From positions 5,471,501-5,535,500 of the forward strand of contig NC_066316.1 of the NCBI RefSeq assembly GCF_022539315.1: a stretch of 64,000 nt of DNA. Reading direction: 5' to 3'. Source of the DNA: Serinus canaria (taxonomy: Eukaryota; Chordata; Aves; Passeriformes; Fringillidae). The translations under genes and the position numbers were made by a program. Each line of letters begins with the position of its first letter. Positions within the stretch are counted from its first letter, which is position 1. This document shows positions 24,301-37,200 of this stretch, piece after piece. Below the pieces are notes generated by a model, which was not told where the DNA came from, made no database searches, and was given only the letters and a program-made list of their open reading frames with translations.

Positions 24301-26183
24301 TGATTGCACAGCCTTTACAGGCAGAGAATGAAAGAGGGCAGACTGAGGTACTTCAGTGGGGTAACTCACATTTAAAATATAGGAAAAAGTGATAATTTTG
24401 TGGGTCAGCCAGCAAAAGGAAAGCTGCAGATCTCTTCCTTCAGTGGTGGCATACCTGGAGTCTCTTCCTGCTGTCTTTTTTGTCTTCTTAGGTTGGCCAA
24501 AAGATCAAAAATCCTAGTTAGGAGCTAAGGATCAGGAAGCTAGTGCAGTTGGATAGCCTTGATTCCTTAGGAAAGAGAAGAGGTGGGATTGTGGGAGGAT
24601 TGTGGACAGGGACTTTGTACAGATTGCTGTGGCTGAGCTCGGGGGAGGATACAGGCAGACTGTTTTGTCTTTGCTAGGATTTTGGGCTAAAGAAAATGTG
24701 GGATGGTTTGCTTTGTAAAAGCAGGATTGGAATGAGAGGATTAAAGGGAAGGATCCTGAAAAGTCCAGTGAGGTGGTCATTTGCTCTAATATACTTAAGA
24801 ACATACCAAAAAATTCAAGTAAAATTGCAGTAGAGGGAGTAAAGTAGGAGCTGTTTTGATGAGGAGTCAGAAGTCAGGTTGCATGCAGGCATGTGAACGG
24901 TGCTCTGGCATTCCTGTGTGAGTGAAAACCAGCAGGAGAAGGGAATGGAAGAAAGATAAAAAGACAGCTGGTTTTTGGAAACATACAGCTTGCATGGGCA
25001 TGAGCATCATGCAGTAGCATGATGGACTTAAGGGAAGTTTGCCAGCAGATAGATCATGCCTTCTCCTTGCCCTGTCTTGTTGGTCACACACAGGAGCTCT
25101 GTCCTGGGGTGGGGAGCTGCAGGAAGGCAGTGCTGTGGGTAGGGAGTGTCTGGCACCAGCTGCCCAAGGAGAGCTGGTACAAAGCCCTGGGACACAGAGG
25201 TGGCTTCCTCCAGATGGCCAGGCAAAAGGCCATGTGGATTACCCAGTGAGCTGGCTCCTGCAGCCTGGTGGCATTTCCAGGTGGGTGAATCTGTCTGGGC
25301 TCTCTGCCTCGGTGCCTGGAGGACAGGAGGAGGAGAAAAAGCTTTTCTCCAGTAGGTGCAGGACATGACATGCTTTGCTGACTTGCTCCACCTAGCTTCC
25401 CAATCAGAGGACTTTGTTCTTACTGCCTCATACAGTCCAAGTTCAACAAGGACAACCCCAGAGCAGTGGTTTCCCAGCCTGTTTTGGATCTGAGTAATTA
25501 TCAGATGTGCACAGCTATGTAGAGAAATGAAGCCTCCTGACAGTAGGTTTGTTTTTCTGCAGTTTTTTCTGTGTGATATGGAAATACCTCTCAGCTCTGA
25601 GGTAGGGGCCTGCCCCCAGGTTTTGGGGTGTTGCACCCAGCCTGGCTGTCCATTTTACCAGCAAGCCTTAGTATCTTGTGTTATTGAAAAGAAATATCTG
25701 CACCAAAAGAACCCTTCCCATCAAACACAAAGAAGCCCAGCAGTGTTTCCCATTGTGCTGATTTTAGTCAGAAATACTAAAACCCACTCAAACATGAAAA
25801 ATAATTTAGGTTGCCCTAAAGTAGTTTGAAATTACATTGTAACCATGAAAAGTGGGGGGGATTGATTCACTGGCTGTGTGGAGCTGAGAAGAGCCCAGCT
25901 GAGGCTCAGAGTTAAGGTCCTACTGACAGCAGTAATGTTGCATAAATAGTGACAGTAATAGAAGTTATGAAGAAGTTTAGAGCTCCAGAGCCTCTTACAA
26001 GTGAAATAAGCAGTGGTTTTGTTTGAGGCTTTTTTCTGACTGGAGTCATAGCAGTCTTTGAAGTACAAAAACTGTGTGTGTGTTTTCCTTCCTCTGTTAC
26101 ATTTGAGTGGAGAATGTAAAAATCCCAGCATGGTCTTGTTTTGGTAATAGGATTGCATGCAGACATCCTTGTGGTTAAATTGG

Positions 26184-26197
26184 AAAAAAAAAAAAAA
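26184..26197 (+). repeat. A14 homopolymer
   Basis: Fourteen consecutive A residues in the first intron. There is no recognisable retroposed body attached. Confidence 0.9.
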
Positions 26198-28188
26198 TTA
26201 AACCCCATGAAATTTTCTATGAAGGGGTTGTTGTTTGCAAATGGAGTGATTAATGACTGAGACTAGAGACCTACAGACAACTGCAGGATCTTGCTCATAA
26301 CCCTCTAATGTAACTCCTTAACAGTCAGGTGAAAAATTTCTTTCTAGAATTGATCTAAAGAAGATTTTTTTTTTTCTTTAAGTATGATTTCTTATGCTCC
26401 CTTTTTACAGAGGGGAACAGCTGCTCTGTACCCTTGTGTATGTGGCAAATGAGGAGACAGAGTTTACTCATTTAGTAGCACCTGCAAAACCACCCCGTGA
26501 ATATCATCTCTTATGGGATTAGTGCAGTCAAGTTACTTAAGCACACTTGGAGGTAAAGAAACACAGTTCACAATTCTTTAGAGCTTCGCCAGGAGTGTAT
26601 CCTTTAAATATACTGATTTAGGAAGAAAGTTGGAATTTTTTATTTTTAATTTTTTTTCTCAGCACTATTTTTTTGTCTTCTCTTGCTCATCCCCTAGTGT
26701 TTGGTTTTCACAACAGTGCAGAATTCAAGATTTTACTTTCAGCCTTCAAAGTCTGCAAACCCTGCCTGGAAAACTGGGATGTTGCTGAGCTCCCTCGCCT
26801 GTCTGCTTTTTAACCAGAATGCAAGTGGAAAAATGTAACCTATTCTAGAGCTCTTGTGGTAGGACCTCTGGAAACAAGGAGAGCTATTTAAAGCCTCTTG
26901 CTACATATTAAAACTAAAATGTTTCTTTTCTCCTGCTTGTACCTCTCTGTTTTCTTAAGTACTTTTGCTTGCCAGGGTTTTTCATTTAGCCCTTCTGCCT
27001 TGATCTTCTTCACCCGTGTCAATTCTTTCTCATGAGGCATTAGAGAGAAGCAGAAGCATGTGTTTGGTGTGGGGTATGTGTCTAATTTGGGGTTTTACCT
27101 GTCACTATTCTCTGTTCCAGCTGCTTTGTTCTGCTCCATCTCCCTCTGCAGCCACACCACTACACTTGGTTTTCACTGCTGCTGACAGCCTTTTATTTTA
27201 ATTTCTGCTTGTATCAAATCAAAAGCTGTGTCTCTGTCTCTACTCTGTAATGTTTTGCACTTGTGTTATTTGCCCCTTTTGGCAGCTGAAACTTCCAACA
27301 TAACTCCCTGCTATGTGGTTGGGAAACGTGTGTGCAAGGAGAAGAGTTAGGCTGTTTAAATACAGTCACAGCTCACCTGTAAAATTCCTAGGATGACTTT
27401 TTAGCCATGGAACTGACTTTTCTTAATTTAGAAGCTGATTCACAAATTACTGGTGTGAATTGGTTGTGACTTTGGAGGAGCTCTGCTACTCTACTTTCAG
27501 ATGGAGATCACCCTCTTGATGTTCCTCACAGATGGATGCATTAGTGGATTGTCCTGGGTGTTGAACTGTTCCTTCAGTTTACCTGGTAGCAGAAAATGCC
27601 ACTTCTTCCTAAATTCATCTTCAGTTCCTGACTTGAATATAACTCAGATGCATTTTAGAAATCTGAAGCAGCATTTTTGGGGGGTGTTTGGGCTTTTTTT
27701 TTGTTGTTGTTTGTTGGTTTTTACTTTAATGGTAGAGTGTTTTCTCACTTGTGGGTGATTTTAAACTGCTTTTTTCCCCTCCTGATAAGTCCTGCTAATA
27801 CTGTAATATTTGAGAGTGGATTGTAATGACATCTAACATTTTGTTCTGTTTGTACTGCAGACTGAGGTCAAGTAAACAAAGAAAGCAATCATTATGTTTT
27901 AGCATTCTTTTTTAATGAGCACATTAAAATCTAGTCACAGCTACAGGATCAGCTGTGAAAAGAAGGGAGAGATACAGAGCTCTGAGTAGCACTGTATTTT
28001 TGAAGCAGTTTATGGAAAAATAATGGACTGAGGGAATATGTGAGGACTCTGGAAGGAAATAAGTGGCACGATGTTGTTGACAGAAAGGGTTTGGCAGAAG
28101 GCTTGTTGTGACTGTTTCTGTGGCTTAGAATTGCAGAGGAATTTCCTACAGACTGGACTAACCATTACAAATATGTGTCTGCTTTTAG

Positions 28189-28281
28189 GAGATCAAGGCA
28201 TACAGTGGAGTCTTCTCAGGGAAGATGTCGTCTTTGACAATGAGAACCCGTTGTGTGGACAAAAGAGGAAGTTTCTTTAAG
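28189..28281 (+). CDS. RIN2: RIN2 first coding exon (residues 1-19)
   Basis: The exon runs from acceptor TGTCTGCTTTTAG (ends 28188) to donor AAG|GTAAAT. Translation starts at ATG 28225, with A at -3 and T at +4. The 19 encoded residues end in DKRGSFFK, matching the remembered human N-terminus (also DKRGSFFK, with a shared TM earlier), and the junction is phase 0. This exon is too short to appear as an open reading frame of its own and was found by the DKRGSFFK match. The 36 nt before the ATG are stop-free in frame up to the acceptor. Confidence 0.88.
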
Positions 28282-31200
28282 GTAAATGGGATACTTACAC
28301 AGAACATTAAGTATTTCACATTTTATGTGAAATGAGCACAGCAGAATGTGCAGTACTCTCTGTGATACATAGTAAGCCTTTTCTGTAAAAGGGAAGTACT
28401 TCTTGAGCATTTCTTTTTGCAGGCAGATTTGAGGCTAGATCAACCCCCAGTTATTTCACATGTATATTTTTTCTGTACATGGAGTAGAATATTTGGTGTA
28501 AAATAGGTCATGGCTTTCTTTGCTGCCAATATTGAGAACATAAGCTTTATTATGGACAGGCATAAAATCATTGGAGCCTTCATAAACTGGATTTGTGTCA
28601 CTTAAAGTTTATGATTTCCATTACTGGATTGAAAATTGGTTTCATTTCCTTGCCTGTTTTGAGAACAACTGGCATCCCAAAAAGCCAGACTGCAGTAGGA
28701 GTTACCGGTGCAGTTTTCAAAAGATTTCTGAATCCTGTTAACTGTGCCAGGGTCACAGAGGCTGCCTTGCTGGGCAGGGTTTTGCTTTAGGGGGCCATCA
28801 AAATTTACAGGTGCTTTTGAGCACTGACTTCAGTGATCACATCCCTGAGAATATTCATCACTTGCTGTAGCTTCTTCCAGTGAAAGATGCTAACTAACCC
28901 TGCCGTCTTGGGGTGTTGCTATTTTCATTCCTTCTCTTCCTCTGGGGCAGAAGTTTCCCTTGGGGAAATCTTTAGGAAATGAACAATCAGCACTGCAGTG
29001 ACATCGTGTTTTCCTTTTGTCTTGCCCAGCAGTTACCAGGGTCTTCCAGTGACAGGAACCACCTCTCAGTTCTGCAACACACTTCAGTTACCTCTCGTAA
29101 CTCAGGAGAACAAACATCAGCTTTGCTGATAGCACTCCACAGCCAAAGAGGGAGAATAGCCCTATTTTTCAAATCACAGCAAGGAACTGTCTCAGTTCAA
29201 AGAAATAGCTCTAGGTTGTCTCTTGCATGTATGCTGAAGGATTCCTGGTGTCAGATGGGACTGTAAGCAAGCACCCAGTCATTTTCTGCAGTCTTTGGGA
29301 TCTCCTTATTTAATTCTTGTGTAGAAAATGGATGCTGAGACAGCTGTTTTGTTCATGATGATGGGGTTGCTGTTACTTTAAATGATTAGAAATGCAGTCT
29401 GTCTGGGCAATTTCAAGAAACATTGTCAATTGGAAAACTAAGATCCTACATTTTCTTAAGGACATGCTGGCAGGGAAAAAGATGCCTCCAAGCTACTTTT
29501 CCAGACCTCTGACCATCCCTGGGAATCCATAATTTTGAGCACAGAGTGTGGGATTGGAAGGTGCAGGCAGTCACTGTGCCCAGCCTGAGTGCAGTGCACC
29601 TGGTAGCTTGTGTGTGTACAGTGAAATTACCTTTTATTGCCTCCCTCCACCATGTGAGCAGAAGTCTTGTGACAACAGCTACATTTGTTTGCAACAGCTG
29701 AGCTGGTTAGCAAGCAAAATACTTGACCATCAGATTTTTTTGAGTTTGCATGATTTTAATTTGCTTTGACTGTGTTTAGGAGACCTAGTAATCAAGATAT
29801 GGCCTTTTATCCCTGCTGATCTGTTCTTCAGTGTTCTCTCCCACATGGGCAGACTGTCCCCTGTACTTGCACATGGCTCTCATGTTGTGCTTGTTAATTT
29901 GCAGTTGCCTAAGAAACCTTTACCACGTTGGTATGCAGATTCTCAGGGCACTTAAATCTTCTTGAGGGAGTATCTTACCATTCTCAGCAACATTTGCCAG
30001 AAAAATCACTGACAAATACCAGTTGGGAAATTCCAACTTTATCTTTTCTTTTCTGGTTCTTAAGTAGTTCTCATTGACACAGCTTCTAACCATCTCTTAG
30101 GTTTTTTTCACAGCCATTCTTTTAGTTGTTAGTACACAAGGAAAATGGTGTTATCCCCATTTTAGACAGAGCAGAAGTCTGTAGTTTTAGAGGCTAAATT
30201 CTGTGAACTCGACACCTTGTGATTGGTGAATGCTCAGAGCCAGCAAGTAGTAAGAATGAGGCAATGATGGGGTTAGTCTTGGATAATTCTGGGACTGAAT
30301 AGCATGCCAGTGGTTACAGAGAGAGTCTGTGGTGAGGCAAGGAGCTGAATATATGTCTCTGACAACTGTCCTCTTTACTGAATTACCCTCCTTCTCATCA
30401 AAATGTTCCAGTGTTTACTGAACTGGCATCAGAGGTTTTACACCAGCAAAGCTTTTCTGTTCCAAAATCAAGCATCAGGTAAAACTTTGTTTCTGATGAA
30501 TAAGATACTGAACAAGGTCAGTGGCCCTGAGAATTCATAGCTCACCAGAATCTGCAGACGTGTATCAAAATATTGGATTGCATTCAGAGGCTTGCACGAG
30601 TTCAGAAGCAGCGTTCTCAGATGGGCTCGTCTCTGGCACTTGGCCACCTCATCACACAGGGCCCTCTGTGAGGGTTGCTATGTTCTGCTTATCAAAACAG
30701 GAAGGAAAAGATGTGATGCCAAAGAGGATGCAGGTCTCCAGAAAGAATGAAAAATGAGATGCTGGCAGGAAGGAGGAGTGGTAAGTGCTGAGGCTCATTT
30801 GTCCAGTCTGATTCTGATCTCGCTGTCTTCTCGCTGTCCCCTTGCCCGATTAGAAACACCCATTTTACCTTTTCCTCTTGAGTTCTTGTAAATCTCAGGG
30901 CTTGGGAACATTCTGCAGTGATCATCTTGGCTGATTCTTTAGTGCCTTCTCAGAATGATGGCAGTTTCCTTAATTCTCTATACAAGCTTATTTACATTTT
31001 AACACAAAGAGCAGGAATTCAGTTGTCACGCAGTTTTTTCTAAAAATGTCTGGGAACAGACATCAAATCAAAGCACCTGTCTCCTTCTTGGGAACAGGAA
31101 ACTCTTCAAGTCCAGTGAGTAATAAGAGCTGTAGTTATGCTGGGCTTCTGGGAGAGGCACTGTCTATATCTGGTCCTGGGCATGTGCTTTCTTTCCCTGA

Positions 31201-34200
31201 TGATGTATGGCAGTGATGTGTCAGTAGAGCAGCTTCACAAATGTGACTGGAGCCCCTTGGGAGTGAGTTGCTGGTGAACACACTGACTTTTGCTGCTTGT
31301 AAAACACCCTGAACGATGCAAAGCAAACCAGATGTTGTGTTATGGTGAGAGAATGCTGTGGTGCTGAGGTGCCATGTTTGTGAGCTGTATGTAGCAGTTT
31401 CACTGTCACCCTTGCCAGCTCCCAAAAGCTGAGCTCAGTCTTGTTGAGCTCTGAATCAATTGACAATAAGCAGAGTGTGGTGCTTTATGAAAGGAAATGC
31501 TGTGGTTTAAGATGTTTGCATTTCATTATTTCGTTCATGGATGTTAGGAATGTAAACAGTTAGTACATGGGTATTTGGCAATATAATGTTTAGGATAGAT
31601 TTGGTTAGGCAGTGCTGTACTGGGCTGCTGTGAGTCATAATTATTATCTGGGTTTACAGTGGTTATACTGTAGTGTCTTTTGAATTTACAGAACAGTGCT
31701 TTATCAGAAATAAATTCCAAAGGAAAAATCGTTGCACACAAAAATAGTTATTTTATCATGTTATATAAGATCTCATTTTAATTTTGTTTTTATGAAATAC
31801 TGGTTAATTGGCCACCTGAGATGATGTCATATTTCCAAATGCATTTTTCAGGTAAACCTCCTCTTTCTATAGCAAAGCAGGGTAATATCCTAAACAATCC
31901 CCAACAGATTTCTTTTGATCACTATTTAAGTCTTTGGGCTCATGTATGGTGTTTTACACTGACAGGCCTCTGACAAATATATACATCCACTTCTGTTGCA
32001 TTTTCCTTTGGAAGTTGCCTCTTACTTGTTGATTTCAAGTCTGTTGAAACAAAGGGGTGGGTTTTCCCATTATTTCCAGCCAAAAAGGTACCATACTTGT
32101 TGCAAATGGAGCAGTCTCTTTGAAGAATTCTGATATTCTTAGCCTTGCACTAAAAAGGCAGAGCCTTCTGCTACTGCTTGTTTCCTCAGGGCTGGAGCTA
32201 ATAATAGCACATACCCAGGATCCTTCCTGTGTTTTGTAGAAACATGTTATTAACAGCTCACCTTGGATGGTGCTGGTCACATGTGCATCACGTGTGCTGT
32301 GTAATCACCAGAAGTTTCATTGATCCTAAATGCTGGGAAATGCTGTCATAAAATCATGACTACACCTTACATTTTTTGTAGAAAAATGCTGTTGTAACAG
32401 GATGTGTCAGTTAATTGCGAGGATACACAAATGATGTGACTCCATAAGATTGGCTTTTCTTAAGAGAAGAGCAACCTTTTTTGTCATTAAAGAGAATTTA
32501 AGGAAAATTAGTTGGAAATTGCAGAAAATATCAGTGGTTTATTCTAGAAAAAAATGAGGGGTTTTGCAGGTCAGTTTGGGGTTTGATGCCACACTTTGAC
32601 CTGGTTTCCTTGCCCAGAGTGTATTGAGTTTTCAGAGTCTAAGGCTCATTTGTCATGGAGGCTGTGTAGCATACCTAAGAAATTTAGCCTTTAGAATAGA
32701 ATGTGAGCATAAGGCTGCTTGAAACGTGCCATTTTGTTTAAGTCCTCTTTAGAAAAAGAAACAAAGTTGCTAAACATGGAAGAATTCCTCTCTGGAATAA
32801 TTTCTGCAGAGTTCTCTTCAAGGGAGGCATACAAAAGCGTTAAGATTACTTTGTTGTTAGCACAGTTTGGATGAGAGTTCTTTGCTGTAGCTCCCTGAGA
32901 TTTTGTTTTCTGGGAGGGAGTTGGGGTTTGTCACAGCTCGGGTCAAAGCCTGCTAACAGAGTTAACTCAGTTGCCAGCCAGGTAGTGACACAGCAAAGCA
33001 GGCATGGAGGAAGTGGCTGAAAATACATGGATGCTTCTGTGGAGAGCTCATACATTGTGTGCTTTGAGGGAGAGGTGCTGAAAAGCTCCTTTGTCGTGCA
33101 GACTGTTGGCCTTCAAGACACTTATGGCCACAGTTGGTCTTAGATGCAAAGACTTGTGGTGATGCTGCCCATGAAGAGCAGAGCCCTTGTGCAGAGCTGA
33201 TTGATGGGGAGTAGCAGCTCAGCTTTCATGCAGTGGCCAGCTGGAGCAGTTCTGCAAGGGTGTTTTGCTGTCAATGCAGAAATCCAGCCTGCTCTGGCTG
33301 CTCCCTGAGGCTGGCCTGTGCTCCTCTGGTTGCCCCTTGGAATGGTCAGGGAGGCACTGCTCACATCTGGCTGCAGTGACTCAGGGTTCTTTGGCAATCA
33401 GCAGGTGGAATGTCTTTGCAGTGTCAGTGGTACACATGGCTGGTGTCACCAAAATGACAGGAAAAACAAAAACTCTCCAACACAATCTTTAGTGCTAGAG
33501 AATTAAGGCATTACTTTATTCTTGCCAGGGTGGTGTTCCGGCCAGGATGTGCAACAGAAACCAGTTCATCCACTCCTTGCCCTGGTTGTGCAGGGAAAAT
33601 CATTCCATCACACAAGTCTTTTTTTGATTTTTCAGGTTTGTCAAAACCCAGAGAAATTGATTGGTTCAATATTCACTGCTCCCAAGGTCTTAGTATTTGG
33701 TTTCCTGTTGGTGATTGATTTGCCTTTAATGTTGATTACTTTCTCATTCTTCATTTTCTTATCAATCTCCTCCCAGACCAGGAATCTTGGACCATGCCAA
33801 GGGTGATGTTTAGAGCTAGCATTGTTGATAGTTGTTATCTTTTGTGTATCTTCTTTTTTGTATGCTGCTCCCAGTCTGCTGAGATGTCAAGCTTATCAGA
33901 CCTCGAGTGGTGGAACAGTCCTTTGAAAAGAAACTTCAACACCTTTTCCCCTGGGCAAAGGCAAACAAAACCCCTGACTAAAGTTATATCAAAAAATGCA
34001 AAACTTCATATGATTTCCAATGCTTTGAGCTATGACTTGGACAGGAGAAAACCCTTAGAGTGTGGGCAATGGTAATTCATTCTTACATAAGGTTCATTTA
34101 TAGGAGTTGGCCAGTTGTAAGCAGAGACTAAAATTTTGGAATAATGGAGTAATATAATAATTGATTGGAATAATGGTGCTCAGCAAAGGGGAGTGTGAAA

Positions 34201-37200
34201 TCCTGAGGTGGAGGAAAAGTTCCAATGTAACAATTTAGGAAAATGATGCCTGCAATTCTTTGAAAATGCTGCTGTACTGAGTTGCCTGCCCTGAGTGGGA
34301 CTCAGGCTCATACCTTCAGGGCAGCTGTGAAGACTGTTCTGACTTGGACCCCAAAGCTGTTTTTCCTTCTTGTGCCAGGGTTTTTGTTTGTTCTGATGTG
34401 CAGGGGTGGTGGTAGAGATTGCTACATCACTGCAAACCTTTCATTAGGTTCCCTTCCGGCAGGGGAGAGGGAACCCTGCTAGGGTTTATAGGCTGTCATG
34501 GTGTGGCATGACAAGCAAACTTGATGCATTGGCTACAAAGAAGTGTTCAAGAGACCAGGCTTTACAAATGTCATGGTTTGTTTCTGCTCAAGAAAATGTT
34601 TCTGCAAAGTCTGGCAGCAAATTCTGCACTTCTCAAGATACAACCTTAGTGCTAATCTTGCCTACTTAAAATGAGTTTTTGCCCTCGTATCCAGAATTAG
34701 ATTGGTGTTCTACCTGAGCTGAAGGGTTGCAAGGCAATTCTTTTTTAATTGAATTGCTGTGTTCAAGTGGAGTCCAAAACCTAATGTGAAAAGCAGCCAT
34801 CCACTCCCTTCTTTCTCCCTTCTTGCTTCATTGCTTTTCATCCTCCATGGGGTTGTAATTCTGGCTTAGTCCCTTCTGAAATAAAACTCCAGCACGTGGA
34901 ATTCTCCTTTTTTTTTTTTTTTTTTTTTTTTTTGAGAAGGTAAATGCTATGAACAGCCATATAATTTAGTTCTTGTAAGATGTTGTATAATGCAGAGAGG
35001 CTGCAAATTTAATCTGTTTAAATTAAAGGGTAGCCAAACTGGAAGGTTTTGTACTGGCACAGAACAGGAATTACTCTTCCTCTGAGAACCTTTATACGTG
35101 GCCCCAACCCTTACTTGTTCCTTTGCAAGGGGAAGTCCAAATAGGATACGATTTTACAAAAAAAAGAAAAAGTTTGTAATCTCTGGTGACTAAACTTGCC
35201 CTGGCTTCTTTTCCACGCCTCTTCCACTCACTTGATGTCATACTATTTTTGTCCCTTTCTAGCTCATTGACACAATTGCCTCAGAAATCGGAGAACTGAA
35301 ACAGGAGATGGTACAGACAGATCTCACAGTGGAAGATGAATCTGCTGATTGGCAAAGGTGATTAAAATGTTTATTTTCATGGTTCTGGAGAGTCTAGCAC
35401 AACAGAATGTTTTCACTGTGCTTTCTTCTTGGGTGGCTTATGTCCTAGCACTTTTCTCCCTGGCAGCACAGGAGGTGTAAATTATCTTGCTCTTCATCCG
35501 AGGAATTTGCCTTTGTGGAGGAGATTCAGTTGTTTGGTGTATTTGCCTTTATATCTTCTAATTGTAACTGAGCTTCACTTCCTGGTTAAAAACCTTGGAT
35601 ACTGATGAGTGTCTAAAGCAGGAAACTACTACCATTATTACCATTGTCTGTGGTAGAGCTTCGCTTTCTTGCTGTAAAGACAAAATGTGCATTGCTTCAA
35701 GTGGCTCTTTGAGGATTCAAGATACAGTAACATGACTTATTTGTGCTCTCAGGTTAGGAAGTAAAATATTGACTGCTATGAGCTGATGCATATGTGGGTT
35801 ATGTGTTTAAATTAATTTATATATGAGTAACTTGCACATAAAAAAAAATAAAATTGTACCTTTCCGTGGGCAGAATGGGACCCCAGCGTTTTGGCTTTTC
35901 TTGAACTGCTAAACATCTGGAGGATAATCAATATTTTAGTCCTTGTGTGAACAAGAGAACACAATTTTGTACTTACCTGAAATATTTGTTGCAAGAGGAA
36001 AGCAAACAGTAGAAGGTGCTGTGTTTTATCTGACTGCATGGTCTTAGCCAGCCCCAGAGCTGGTGGGCTTTGATCTTCTAGCAGTGAGTTAATGAAGTGG
36101 AAAATTGTTTTTAGAATTACATCCAAGATTTTTAGCTCTTTTTCTTCCTGTGAAATTCTATTGAAATCTGCTAGAATTTACAACAAAGCATATGTAGATT
36201 ATTTTCAAAAACATTAAGCAGCAGCTGTGTTGGCCAAGTAGTAAAGAATGTAAGACAGGTGAACTAATTAAAGTTCTTGGCTATGGCCCTGGTTGAACAT
36301 TACTTAAGTTTTAGAGCTTTTGAGAGCACAGCTCTTTTAGAGGGGCAGAAAGGACACTCTCTTCATATTGTGAATTCAGCTACTTAACTTCAGAGATCAT
36401 CAGCTACTTTTCAGTTAAGAAAAGGCTTCTTGTATCTTTGAATTAATCATATGCATGAATTCTGATTCTAAAATCTTTGTGGAAGCACTTAGCTGGAAAC
36501 AGTCAACTAAACCTCCCCATTTTACAGATCATCAGTTTTCTTTTTATTGACTTTTTAATGGATTTTTAATCTTAATTTTTTTTAACCTTGACTGCAAAGC
36601 ATATTTTGGTTTAGATAAAGTAAGCCTAATGTTAAAAAATGAATCATGCAATTTCCATGAAAAATAATAATAGCCATAAAAAATTATTTTCTGTCACTTC
36701 AAGATTATAATGTGAAATATGAAATCTGAATAAATGAGCTAAAGTCAAACCTACTGTGACTACAAAATTCTGAACTGCATGCTTCTATGTAAGGAAGAAG
36801 TTGGTAAGTTAAGTAATTGAGTTGTGCACTGACACCTTTTTTTTAATATAGTGCTATAGGGCAAGGTTATAGTAATTTCAACAAGAGTTTTCCAGAGTTC
36901 TTGTTTAACCTAGACACCTCACAAGGCTGTGTTTACTGTCATAACTTTATTTTCTTTGTAGTTAATTTAAAACTTGGCAGTTAATGGAGTTTTCTTATTG
37001 CTTTCTGCTGTTCAGCAGTTGTCTTGATATGACCTTTAGATTTGCATCTAGGGACATTTGAGCTCAATGGAATGTCCATTTTCCTCACTCTTTTTCCACT
37101 TCAGCAGGTATCCACAGCCACCCAGAGCAGTTCTGGAAAGGCAGGCATTGCAGAGCTCTCAGCTGAATTCAGAAAGATAAGGACATGAAATGGTGTGTCT

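Larger units (their letters stand above)
6219..28188 (+). other. RIN2: Presumed first intron of RIN2 (22 kb)
   Basis: This is non-coding sequence between the CpG-island donor and the acceptor of the first coding exon. The CpG island tails off to about 6690. The rest holds CR1 fragments (16240-16333, 19351-19412, 21045-21321), homopolymer runs (G13 at 11222-11234, A13 near 23353, A14 at 26184-26197) and a 20-bp tandem duplication (18729-18768). No other exon could be supported, although a small untranslated exon would be invisible to this kind of reading. Long first introns commonly carry enhancers, but none can be named here. Confidence 0.55.

Noticed and set aside
25028..25636. 202-codon open frame on the minus strand in the first intron
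   Set aside because: No recognisable family, domain or splice context; GC-richer intronic DNA readily gives such frames.
33644..33886. 81-codon stop-free minus-strand stretch, followed by another open frame and an AATAAA; possible decayed retroposon or LTR
   Set aside because: Open frames of this size are expected by chance many times in a window this long; no protein family was recognised and no flanking duplication or tail was seen.
33887..33908. AAGCTTATCA...CTCGAG resembling a cloning-vector polylinker
   Set aside because: Only the two restriction-site words match; the sequence between and around them differs from a vector and is continuous with ordinary intron.
34568..34580. TGTCATGGTTTG resembling the start of avian ERVL LTRs
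   Set aside because: Only about 12 bases match and no LTR body or matching end follows.
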